Source: Verrucomicrobiota bacterium (GTDB lineage: Bacteria > Verrucomicrobiota > Verrucomicrobiia > Opitutales > UBA953). Taken from it: a DNA stretch of 6,633 nt. Location of the stretch: contig RFRI01000079.1 of NCBI GenBank assembly GCA_009924535.1, positions 1 to 6,633 of the forward strand, read 5' to 3'. The stretch's first letter is position 1. Each line of letters starts with the position of its first letter. Shown here piece by piece: positions 1-5,694 of the stretch. The notes under the pieces were generated by a model. That model made no database searches. It worked only from the letters and a program-made list of their open reading frames with translations, and was not told the origin of the DNA. Both the position numbers and the translations under genes were made by a program.

Positions 1-281
1 CTGGATGCCCAGCCGCATTCCGCCGGTTCGAGATTGGCCACGGCCCGGATCATGCCGCGGGCGATCCTCCCGGCCACCGTGGCGACATAGTCGGGCGAGG
101 GATCGCACTGAAACACCGGCGTGAGAGCCGCCGCGGAGTGCGTATGCGTTGCGGAGATGAGCATTCGCTCCGGTGGGATCCCGGTCTCCATCGAGACGAG
201 TCCCTTCGCCTCGACGACAATCTCGAGCGGCACCATGCAGGCGTCGATGACCGCGATCACGAGTTGTCGACCGCCGTCGTC
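1..281 (-). CDS. Neutral/alkaline ceramidase-like protein, internal fragment
   Basis: Read on the minus strand, this stretch is open throughout and gives a recognisable piece of the N-terminal domain of the neutral/alkaline non-lysosomal ceramidase family. The translation runs from LDDGGRQLVIAVIDACMVP, through a helix containing GIPPERM, to the hallmark ISATHTHSAAAL at about bases 140-175. It then continues with a helix (YVATVAGRIARGMIRAV) and AECGW before leaving the window at base 1. In this family the THTHS histidines help bind the active-site zinc. Known members cleave the amide bond of ceramides, but many Planctomycetota/Verrucomicrobiota homologues are exported proteins of unknown substrate. 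The C-terminal part lies beyond the left edge. The true N-terminus, including any signal peptide, is missing, because homology stops at about 281, where the sequence becomes a PSCyt2 gene on the other strand. The family call is fairly firm; whether the gene is broken in the organism or only in the assembly is open. Confidence 0.72.
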
Positions 282-295
282 GAGCGCACCGTCGA
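270..295. other. Junction between two unrelated, oppositely oriented genes
   Basis: To the left, the minus strand reads as ceramidase-like protein up to about LDDGGRQLVI (bases 255-284). To the right, the plus strand reads as PSCyt2 from about ERTVDRLLASPHYGERW (from base 282). Both genes are cut internally here: the ceramidase lacks its N-terminus and the PSCyt2 protein lacks its usual N-terminal region. Two genes reading outwards from one point, with no start codon, leader or promoter for either, is not a natural divergent arrangement. No inverted repeat or insertion-sequence end is visible at the join. It is either a rearrangement breakpoint or an assembly/amplification chimera. Confidence 0.65.
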
Positions 296-1385
296 CCGCC
301 TGCTCGCCTCGCCCCACTACGGCGAACGCTGGGCCCGTCACTGGCTCGACACCGCCCGTTACTCCGACACCAAGGGCCTGAAGCGTAACGGCACCATCGA
401 GACCTTCGAGGCCTCCTGGACCTATCGCGATTACGTCATCGACGCCTTCAACACCGACAAGCCCTACGACCAGTTCATCATCGAACAGCTCGCCGCCGAC
501 CGACTGCCCGACCTGACCAAGGACGACCCGCGCCTCTCCGCCCTCGGCTTCATCACCGTCGGCAAGCGTTTCCAGAACAACGACGACACCATCGATGAGC
601 GCATCGACGCCACGACGAAGGGCTTCCTTGGCCTGACCGTCGCCTGCTCGCGTTGCCACGACCATAAGTTCGACCCGATCCCGGCCGCCGACTACTACTC
701 CCTCCACGGCATCTTCTCCTCGGTCGTCGAACCACAGCAGAATCCGGTCATCCGCGATCCGCTCCTCATCGGCAAGAACGCGCCGACCAACGCCTACCGC
801 GCCGATTACGAGAAGAAGCTCGGCGAGCTCATCAACACCACCGCCGGAGGCTACTACAAGCATCTCGCCGGGATGCAGGCCGCCTACCATCGCGAGTTCG
901 CGCCCCGCGCCCTCGCCACGTTGTCCGGTGGTTTCCGCAGCACCGCGGGCTTCGATATCCTGAAGAAATTCGACCTCGGTCAGAGCCGCGAACTGGACCC
1001 CTCCTTCGCGTCCTCCGTCTCCCGGCCGGAGAATCCGATCACCGGGCCGCTCGTCCGCCTCAAGAAGATCGGCGCCGAAAACTTCGAGAAGCAGGCCCCT
1101 GCGATCATCGAGGCCGCCCTCGCGGATAAGAAGAACCCCGTGAACCCGCTCGTCGCCGACGCTCTCCGCGGACTCAAGCCGAAGTCCCTCGAGGAAGTCG
1201 CCTTCGCCTACCAGGCCATCTTCAAGAAGCATCACGACAAGATCGTCGCGCACATCCAGATGCGCAGCCAGCCGGGCCGCAAGGGTGACAAGGACGACCC
1301 CGCCGTCGCCCAGCTCGCCGCCTTCCCTTGGCCGCTGCCCAACGTCGAGGACATCTCCACCGTGGCCCCGGCACCGCGATGGTGA
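276..1385 (+). CDS. PSCyt2 (DUF1549) domain protein, N-terminal part of a frameshifted gene
   Basis: This is the PSCyt2/DUF1549 half of a Planctomycete-type cytochrome-like protein. Family signatures are DRLLASPHYGERWARHWLD at its start, RDYVIDAFNTDKPYDQFIIEQLAADRLP in the middle, and a CxxCH heme-type motif (CSRCHDHKFDPI, bases 645-680) followed by DYYSLHGIFSS. The frame is open from 138, but residues from 138 to about 275 are only the antisense reading of the ceramidase piece, so homology begins at about 276. Full-length relatives usually carry a signal peptide and often a PSCyt1 domain upstream; both are absent. The frame ends at TGA 1383-1385, just after a frameshift near 1366-1371, and the protein continues in another frame as the PSD1 domain. 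Members are exported. CxxCH suggests heme c or metal binding, but the function is not established. Domain call firm; native start unknown. Confidence 0.85.
   Translation, partial: VVERTVDRLLASPHYGERWARHWLDTARYSDTKGLKRNGTIETFEASWTYRDYVIDAFNTDKPYDQFIIEQLAADRLPDLTKDDPRLSALGFITVGKRFQNNDDTIDERIDATTKGFLGLTVACSRCHDHKFDPIPAADYYSLHGIFSSVVEPQQNPVIRDPLLIGKNAPTNAYRADYEKKLGELINTTAGGYYKHLAGMQAAYHREFAPRALATLSGGFRSTAGFDILKKFDLGQSRELDPSFASSVSRPENPITGPLVRLKKIGAENFEKQAPAIIEAALADKKNPVNPLVADALRGLKPKSLEEVAFAYQAIFKKHHDKIVAHIQMRSQPGRKGDKDDPAVAQLAAFPWPLPNVEDISTVAPAPRW
1365..1373 (+). other. Frameshift site within the PSCyt2-PSD1 gene
   Basis: The upstream frame reads ISTVAP and then APRW-stop. The frame one base back reads GTAMVITD and continues into the PSD1 domain. 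Adding one base within CCCCGG (1366-1371) would give the unbroken reading STVAPGTAMVITD, so a single-base loss in this short C/G run is the simplest explanation. A minus-one slip at C CCG GCA (1367-1373) would give the same peptide, but only the P-site codon re-pairs well (CCG to CCC); the A-site codon does not (GCA to GGC). A sequencing or assembly error is equally possible. Confidence 0.8.
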
Positions 1386-2536
1386 TCACCGACGTCGAGA
1401 AGCCCCGCGACAGCTACGTGTATATCCGCGGCGACCGCAACAAGCGCGGTCCGGTCGCGCCGCGCCAGTTCCTCGAAGTGCTCGCCGGCCCCGACCGCCT
1501 GCCGTTCTACGAAGGCAGCGGCCGCCGTGAGCTCGCCCTGGCCATCGCCAGCCGCACGAATCCGCTGACCGCGCGCGTCCTCGTGAACCGTCTCTGGATG
1601 CACCACTTCGGCATCGGCATCGTCACCACGCCGGACGACTTCGGCAACATGTCCGAAGCGCCGAGCCACCCCGAGCTCCTCGACTGGATGGCCACGACCT
1701 TCGTCGAAGGCGGTTGGTCGATCAAGAAGATGCACAAGAAGATCCTGCTTTCGGCGACCTACCGCCAGTCGGCCAACCCGAACGCCAATCCGCTCATCGC
1801 GCAGAAGTCGGCGGTCGATCCGCTGAAGATCGATGCGGCCAACAAGTTCCTCTGGCACGCGAACCTCCGTCGCCTCGACTTCGAGTCCATCCGCGACTCG
1901 ATGCTCCTGCTCTCCGGCAAGCTCGACCGCGCCCTCGGTGGACGCGCGGTGAACATCACCGACGAGCCTTACAGCTACCGTCGTACCATCTACGGCTTCA
2001 TCGATCGCGACAAGCTCAGCGAGTTCCAGTCCCAGTTCGACTTCGCCGACCCCAACATGGCGAACTCGATTCGCGGCTCCACCATCGTCCCGCAGCAGGC
2101 GCTGTACTTCATGAACAATCCGCTGGCGGTCGAGGTCGCCCGTAACGTCAACGCCCGCCCCGAGATGACCAAGGCCAGTTCCGACGACGAGCGCGTGACC
2201 CTGCTTTACCGCATCATGTACCAGCGCTCCCCGACCGTGCAGGAGCGCCAGATCTCCCGTGAGTTCGTCGCCCGTATCGCCGGCTACATCGACGAGCCGC
2301 CCGCCGCCCCCAAGGCTGACAAAGTCGCCAGGGCCAAGGCCGAGAAGGCCAAGGCCAAGGCCGCTGCCGCGGCCGTCGCCACCAAGGCCGCTCCCGAGGT
2401 GAAGATCGAAACCTCGGTTCAAGGCGGAAAAATCGTGAATAACACCGAAAAGGTCGACCGTAAGGTGCCTGCCAGCCCCTGGGTCATGCTGGCCCAGTCG
2501 ATGATCTGCTCCAACGAGTTCGTTTATCTGAATTAA
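1370..2536 (+). CDS. PSD1 (DUF1553) domain protein, C-terminal part of the frameshifted gene
   Basis: This is the continuation of the upstream PSCyt2 protein, carrying the PSD1/DUF1553 domain. Family landmarks in order are YVYIRGDRNKRGPVAPRQFL, then NPLTARVLVNRLWMHHFG, then TPDDFGNMSEAPSHPELLDWMA, then KKILLSATYRQS, then RRLDFESIRDSML, then the closing SPWVMLAQSMICSNEFVYLN. The frame is open from an ATG at 1328, but codons before about 1370 are out-of-frame readings of the upstream domain. If this part were translated alone, the ATG at 1379 is the nearest sensible start, though it lacks any export signal. An Ala/Lys-rich linker (bases about 2312-2391) interrupts the C-terminal region just before the final conserved helix. 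The gene lies 69 nt upstream of the DUF1501 gene with no terminator between, consistent with co-transcription. PSD1 and DUF1501 proteins are near-constant partners; their biochemical activity is not known. Confidence 0.87.
   Translation, partial: GTAMVITDVEKPRDSYVYIRGDRNKRGPVAPRQFLEVLAGPDRLPFYEGSGRRELALAIASRTNPLTARVLVNRLWMHHFGIGIVTTPDDFGNMSEAPSHPELLDWMATTFVEGGWSIKKMHKKILLSATYRQSANPNANPLIAQKSAVDPLKIDAANKFLWHANLRRLDFESIRDSMLLLSGKLDRALGGRAVNITDEPYSYRRTIYGFIDRDKLSEFQSQFDFADPNMANSIRGSTIVPQQALYFMNNPLAVEVARNVNARPEMTKASSDDERVTLLYRIMYQRSPTVQERQISREFVARIAGYIDEPPAAPKADKVARAKAEKAKAKAAAAAVATKAAPEVKIETSVQGGKIVNNTEKVDRKVPASPWVMLAQSMICSNEFVYLN
2336..2362 (+). repeat. AAGGCC hexamer repeats encoding a Lys-Ala linker
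   Basis: AAGGCC occurs at 2336-2341 and three times in tandem at 2345-2362, within a longer Lys/Ala-rich stretch that encodes KAEKAKAKAAAAAVATKAA. It lies inside the PSD1 protein, in frame, so it probably forms a flexible charged linker or short helix. Such a tract can change length by replication slippage without breaking the frame. Confidence 0.7.
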
Positions 2537-2538
2537 TC

Positions 2539-2597
2539 ACCCCAACCAAACTAGTTTGAATATTCAAAACAACCCCTCATATTTAACCCCAACCAAA
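2539..2597 (+). repeat. 12-bp direct repeat in the spacer upstream of the DUF1501 gene
   Basis: ACCCCAACCAAA occurs exactly twice, at 2539-2550 and 2586-2597, 47 bp apart start to start. The two copies flank a 14-bp palindrome in the 69-nt gap between the PSD1 and DUF1501 genes. The gap is AT-rich and nearly G-free, unlike the GC-rich genes around it, so part of the match may reflect biased composition. A protein-binding or RNA-binding site is possible but not shown. Confidence 0.6.
2555..2568. promoter_or_regulatory. 14-bp perfect palindrome, possible operator
   Basis: TTTGAATATTCAAA is a perfect inverted repeat with no loop. It sits centrally between the two copies of the 12-bp direct repeat, 37 bp upstream of the DUF1501 start. 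It has no following T-run, so it is not an intrinsic terminator. The form fits a dimeric regulator site. TTGAAT (2557-2562) followed 17 bp later by TATTTA (2580-2585) could also be a poor promoter. About 0.4 palindromes of this length are expected by chance in a window this size, so the evidence is positional only. Confidence 0.3.
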
Positions 2598-2605
2598 TCC
2601 CCACA

Positions 2606-3994
2606 ATGAAAGACTCCAGCTGCGGCAATTTCGTGCCGACCCCCAACTCCCGACGCGAGTTCCTGCGCCAGACCGGTCTCGGCATGGGCGCCCTCGCCTT
2701 CGGCACGATGGTGTCCGAGTACATGGTCAGCGACGCTCACGCCGAGGTCATGGCCAACCTCAAGCCTCGCAAGGCTCCCCTCGCCGCCAAGGCGAAGCAC
2801 GTCATCCATATCTTCGCCGGCGGCGCTCCCTCGCACCTCGATACTTTCGATCCGAAGCCGAAGATGAAGGAACTCGCTGACATGTCGGCCTCCGGCATGA
2901 ACGGCGTCCTCTTCCCGACGCCCTTCGAATTCAAGAAGTCCGGCAAGTCCGGCCTCGAGATCAGCGAGATCTTCCCGAAGCTCCAAGGCGTCGCCGACGA
3001 GATGTGCGTCATCCGCTCGCTGAACCAAGGCATCCCGGCCCACGGCCCGGCCGCCAAGCTGATGCACACCGGCTCGGCGATCCTCTCCAAGCCTTCCCTC
3101 GGCGCCTGGGTCCTCTACGGCCTCGGCACCGAAAGCCAGGATCTCCCGGGCTTCGTCTCCCTCGGTGGCAGCTCCGACGCCCGCGCTTCGGCCTTCCTTC
3201 CGTCCCTCTTCCAGGGTGCGAACACCTCGTTCCGTCCGGGTGCTCCGGCGAACAAGATCATCGCCAACCTCCAGAGCGAATTCACCACGCAGGACGCGCA
3301 GCGCAAGCAGCTCGACCTGGTCCGCCAGCTGAACGAGCGCCACATGCAGACCGTCCAGAAGGATGAGCAGCTTGAGGCCCGCATCGAGTCCTTCGAGCTC
3401 GCGTTCCGCATGCAGTCCGCCGCGACCGACGCCTTCGACATTTCCAAGGAGTCCGAAAAGACCCGCGAGATGTACGGCAAGTCCGACCTCGGCGCCAAGC
3501 TCCTCTGCGCCCGTCGCCTCGTCGAACGCGGCGTCCGCTTCGTCCAGGTCGATGCCGGCGGTTGGGATCACCACACCAACCTCTTCACGGCGATCGCCGG
3601 CAAGGCCGAAGCCATCGATGGTCCGGCTGCCGCTCTCATCGCCGACCTCAAGCAGCGCGGTCTCCTCGACCAGACCCTCATCATCTGGGGCGGAGAATTC
3701 GGCCGCACCCCGACCACCGCGGGCCGCGTCAACCAGGCTTCCGGTCGCGACCACCATTCCAAGGCTTTCTGCTGCTGGATGGCCGGCGGCGGCGTCAAGG
3801 GCGGCATGCACTACGGCGAGACCGACGAAATCGGCTCCCAGGTCGCCGCTGACGGCGTCGACGTGCACGACCTGCACGCGACGATCCTCCGCCTCCTCGG
3901 CTTCGATCACACGAAGCTCACGTTCCGCTACAACGGACGCGACTTCCGCCTCACCGACAACTTCGGTAAGGTGGTCGAAAAGGTCATCGCCTAA
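2606..3994 (+). CDS. Tat-exported DUF1501 family protein
   Basis: This 462-residue protein belongs to the DUF1501 family, which has an alkaline phosphatase/sulfatase-like fold. A twin-arginine export signal is clear: SRREFL at residues 15-20, a hydrophobic Gly/Ala/Leu segment at about 23-36, and a likely cleavage site after AHA (44-46). Family motifs follow: HIFAGGAPSHLDTFDPKP (68-85), VQVDAGGWDHH (313-323), IWGGEFGRTP (360-369), GRDHHSKAF (380-388) and DVHDLHATILRLLG (419-432). The Asp/His clusters at 321-323, 382-384 and 419-424 are plausible metal ligands by analogy with the fold, but no member's reaction is established to my knowledge. The ATG at 2606 puts the Tat motif at the right distance. 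There is no Shine-Dalgarno sequence; the 47 nt before it contain no G. It is probably in an operon with the PSCyt2-PSD1 gene upstream and ends 21 nt before a strong terminator. The length suits the family, and the gene appears intact. Confidence 0.93.
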   Translation: MKDSSCGNFVPTPNSRREFLRQTGLGMGALAFGTMVSEYMVSDAHAEVMANLKPRKAPLAAKAKHVIHIFAGGAPSHLDTFDPKPKMKELADMSASGMNGVLFPTPFEFKKSGKSGLEISEIFPKLQGVADEMCVIRSLNQGIPAHGPAAKLMHTGSAILSKPSLGAWVLYGLGTESQDLPGFVSLGGSSDARASAFLPSLFQGANTSFRPGAPANKIIANLQSEFTTQDAQRKQLDLVRQLNERHMQTVQKDEQLEARIESFELAFRMQSAATDAFDISKESEKTREMYGKSDLGAKLLCARRLVERGVRFVQVDAGGWDHHTNLFTAIAGKAEAIDGPAAALIADLKQRGLLDQTLIIWGGEFGRTPTTAGRVNQASGRDHHSKAFCCWMAGGGVKGGMHYGETDEIGSQVAADGVDVHDLHATILRLLGFDHTKLTFRYNGRDFRLTDNFGKVVEKVIA

Positions 3995-4015
3995 GCGACT
4001 TCGGTCGCACGAACG

Positions 4016-4054
4016 GAAGGGCGGACGCCGCAAGGCGCCCGCCCTTCTTGTTTT
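4016..4054 (+). terminator. Intrinsic terminator after the DUF1501 gene
   Basis: GAAGGGCGG (4016-4024) pairs with CCGCCCTTC (4039-4047), then an A/C mismatch, then CGCC (4026-4029) pairs with GGCG (4034-4037) around a GCAA tetraloop. TTGTTTT follows at once. It begins 21 nt after the DUF1501 stop and should end the PSCyt2-PSD1/DUF1501 transcript, separating it from the genes downstream. Confidence 0.9.
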
Positions 4055-4068
4055 CAGGGGTCCGGGGC

Positions 4069-4096
4069 TTGTGTCCCGCCCCCAATGGTTTCTAAT
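4069..4096 (+). promoter_or_regulatory. Candidate sigma70-type promoter for the small exported protein
   Basis: TCTAAT (4091-4096) matches five of six bases of the -10 consensus. TTGTGT (4069-4074) is a weak -35, matching three of six, 16 bp upstream. It lies between the terminator and the ATG at 4109. If used, transcription would begin only a few bases before the ATG, leaving almost no leader. This is a consensus match only. Confidence 0.35.
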
Positions 4097-4108
4097 AGAA
4101 TCATCCCC

Positions 4109-4426
4109 ATGAAGTCGTTCCTCCTCCTCGGCGCCGTCGGCGCTGCGATCCTCTTCGCCGCGCCGGCCGATCCGAAGAAAGAGGTCGCCCGTAAGGACGC
4201 GGCTCGCGCCGAAGCGAAGACGGAGCCGAAGTCGGAAGCCAAGCCGGCGGCGGAAGTGAAGGTCGCGCCCCGCACCGGCGAAGCGCCCCGCTCCGGCGTC
4301 AAGGGCACGGATGTCTTTGGTCGCACCCAGACGCGTTACGATAACGGCGTGACCGCCGTGACGACGCCCGACCCTTTCGGCGGCTCCTCCACGCTGCCAA
4401 AGGCCTGGCTCAGCAGCTGGGCCTGA
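4109..4426 (+). CDS. Small exported Ala/Lys-rich protein, C-terminus possibly chimeric
   Basis: I do not recognise this protein. From the ATG at 4109 it has 105 residues. It opens with a Sec-type signal peptide (MKSFLLLGAVGAAILFAAPA) and continues with a low-complexity Lys/Ala/Glu segment (about residues 22-55). A short ordered-looking tail contains GTDVFGRTQTRYDNGVTAV and TPDPFGG. A start at 4085 would add eight residues before the signal peptide and is less likely. CCCCATGAAG at this start is identical to that of the ThuA gene downstream. The last residues (from about LPKAWLSSWA) are encoded by DNA that, on the minus strand, reads as a piece of an Ig-like repeat protein, so the true C-terminus may have been lost at about base 4400. 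It is probably periplasmic or surface-exposed; function unknown. Confidence 0.55.
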   Translation: MKSFLLLGAVGAAILFAAPADPKKEVARKDAARAEAKTEPKSEAKPAAEVKVAPRTGEAPRSGVKGTDVFGRTQTRYDNGVTAVTTPDPFGGSSTLPKAWLSSWA

Positions 4427-4542
4427 GACACCGTCACATCCACGTATTGGTTGGTGATGTCGGTTGCACTCAGCGTGATGCTCGTTAGCGTCTGGTCGCC
4501 CCAGTGCACCGTCACCATGTCACCCGCCGCCGTCGGCACAGT
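4402..4542 (-). pseudogene. Fragment of a bacterial Ig-like/adhesin repeat domain
   Basis: On the minus strand this stretch encodes a beta-rich peptide: AAGDMVTVHWGDQTL, then TSITLSATDITNQYVDVTV, then SQAQLLSQA. The pattern (xAGDxVTVxWGDQTLT...LSxxDIxNxYVDVTV) resembles repeat units of very large bacterial surface proteins with Ig-like or cadherin-like domains. Only about 45 residues, less than one full repeat, are present. It has no start, stop or flanking repeats of its own. Outside these limits the minus-strand reading loses the pattern: to the left it becomes antisense of the small exported protein, to the right antisense of the ThuA leader. It is best explained as an inserted or chimeric fragment. 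The family call is by pattern, so moderate. Confidence 0.5.
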
Positions 4543-4559
4543 CTCACGTCTCTTACCCC

Positions 4560-5639
4560 ATGAAGCGTCATCTCCATCTCTGGGCCGCCTTGGCCGCCCT
4601 CGTCCTCGCTCTCCCGGCCCTCGCCGCGGAGGCCTTCACCTCCGGTCCCGGCTGGCTCGAGTTTCCCGCCGGCAAAGGGCCCGGCGCCGGTAAGCACGTC
4701 GTGTTGCTCTCGGGCGACGAAGAATATCGCTCGGAAGAGTCCATGCCGATGCTCGCCCGCATCCTCTCCGAACGCCACGGCTTCAAGTGCACCGTCCTCT
4801 TCTCGCATGACGACGGCGTGATCAATCCGAACAACGGCGCCTCCCTCGGCAAACCCGAGGCTCTCGATACCGCGGACGCCCTCGTGCTCGGCCTGCGTTT
4901 CCGCAAGTGGAACGAAGCCGCCCTCGCGAAGTTCGACGCCGCCCTCAGGCGCGGCGTGCCGATCGTCGCCACGCGCACCAGCACGCACGCGTTCGCCGGC
5001 ATCCCGAAGGACAGCGCCTTCGTCTCCTATAACTGGAACGCCAACGGCGGCTTCGGTCGCAACGTCCTCGGTGAGACCTGGGTCAGCCACTGGGGTAACC
5101 ATAAGTCCGAGGCCACCCGCACGGCCGTCGAGCCCGGCGCCGAGAAGCTCGCGATCCTCAATGGCGTCGGCCAGATCTACGGCGACACCGATGTCTACGA
5201 AGCCCACCCTCCGGCCGACGTCCAGGTGCTCCTCCGCGGCCTCGTGCTGAAGGGCATGAATCCGGAAGACCCCCTCAGCGAGCGATCCAAGAAGACGGCC
5301 GACAAGAAGGAGCAGGGCGTCAATTCTCCCGCGATGGCCGTGGCCTGGACCCGTGAGGTCACCAACGCCGCCGGTACCAAGAACCGCGTGCTGACCACCA
5401 CCATGGCCTCCGCCAGCGACCTCAAGGACGAGTCTCTCCGTCGTCTCCTCGTCAACGGCGTCTTCTGGGGCCTCGGCCTCGAAGTGCCCGCCAAGGCCGA
5501 CGTGGCTCCGCTCGTGGAGTGGAAGCCCAGCAAGTACTCCTTCAACATGTTCCACCCCGGCCTCAAGGCCGAGGATTTCGCGGTCGTCCTGCCTCCTCCG
5601 GTCACGGCTCCGCCCGCCGCGCCCAAGAAGAAGAAATAA
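4560..5639 (+). CDS. Exported ThuA-like domain protein
   Basis: This 359-residue protein has a Sec signal peptide (residues 1-22, MKRHLHLWAALAALVLALPALA, longest hydrophobic run 9-18). A ThuA-like domain of the glutamine-amidotransferase-like fold follows: HVVLLSGDEEYRSEESMP (46-63), RHGFKCTVLFSHDDG (72-86), the strand and helix DALVLGLRFRKW, then GVPIVATRTSTHAF (132-145) and NVLGETWVSHWGNHK (168-182). Conserved STHAF and HWGNH supply histidines that may bind a ligand or metal. ThuA was named for trehalose utilisation, but exported members beside PSCyt/DUF1501 genes have no proven substrate, so no enzymatic activity is assigned. The C-terminus is a Pro/Lys-rich tail ending KKKK. The start has no Shine-Dalgarno sequence but shares CCCCATGAAG with the gene upstream. 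Any native promoter upstream may have been displaced by the Ig-like fragment. The gene looks intact and ends 22 nt before a terminator. Confidence 0.88.
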   Translation: MKRHLHLWAALAALVLALPALAAEAFTSGPGWLEFPAGKGPGAGKHVVLLSGDEEYRSEESMPMLARILSERHGFKCTVLFSHDDGVINPNNGASLGKPEALDTADALVLGLRFRKWNEAALAKFDAALRRGVPIVATRTSTHAFAGIPKDSAFVSYNWNANGGFGRNVLGETWVSHWGNHKSEATRTAVEPGAEKLAILNGVGQIYGDTDVYEAHPPADVQVLLRGLVLKGMNPEDPLSERSKKTADKKEQGVNSPAMAVAWTREVTNAAGTKNRVLTTTMASASDLKDESLRRLLVNGVFWGLGLEVPAKADVAPLVEWKPSKYSFNMFHPGLKAEDFAVVLPPPVTAPPAAPKKKK

Positions 5640-5661
5640 GCCGAAGGCTTGTCTCTCCCGC

Positions 5662-5694
5662 ACGGGCGCATCGCAGGATGCGCCCGTCTTGTTT
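5662..5694 (+). terminator. Intrinsic terminator after the ThuA-like gene
   Basis: ACGGGCGCATC (5662-5672) pairs perfectly over 11 bp with GATGCGCCCGT (5677-5687) around a GCAG loop, followed by CTTGTTT. It lies between two converging genes, 22 nt after the ThuA-like stop and just beyond the stop of the minus-strand gene. The T-run suits plus-strand termination only; read from the other side the hairpin is followed by GCGGGAG, so it would be weak in that direction. Confidence 0.9.

Noticed and set aside
138..275. N-terminal extension of the PSCyt2 frame
   Set aside because: These codons are the antisense of the ceramidase-like piece and contain no signal peptide or PSCyt1 feature, so they are not part of the native protein.
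645..659. CxxCH motif as evidence of a classical c-type cytochrome
   Set aside because: The surrounding sequence is the PSCyt2 family's own CxRCHDHKFDP motif, not a cytochrome c fold. Heme attachment is possible but not shown, so the gene is not called a cytochrome.
1367..1373. Programmed minus-one ribosomal frameshift at C CCG GCA
   Set aside because: The heptamer does not meet the X XXY YYZ rule (the second triplet is GGC) and the family is not known for recoding. A lost base or sequencing error is simpler; kept only as a point to check.
1232..2422. 396-codon open frame on the minus strand opposite the PSD1 region
   Set aside because: Antisense shadow of the conserved PSD1 domain; low-complexity Gly/Val/Asp/Leu product, no motif and no start context.
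2539..2597. Two-unit CRISPR-like or transposon-end repeat
   Set aside because: There are only two 12-bp copies, the sequence between them is a palindromic AT-rich spacer, and there are no cas genes, transposase or target duplication. It is treated as a regulatory or compositional repeat.
2564..4033. 489-codon open frame on the minus strand opposite the DUF1501 gene
   Set aside because: It is an antisense shadow of a gene with strong family motifs. Its product is a monotonous Glu/Val/Gly/Leu-rich sequence with no recognisable domain, as expected opposite GC-rich codons.
4512..5663. 383-codon open frame on the minus strand opposite the ThuA-like gene
   Set aside because: Antisense shadow. The plus-strand product has a signal peptide and ThuA motifs, and the minus frame also starts inside the terminator.
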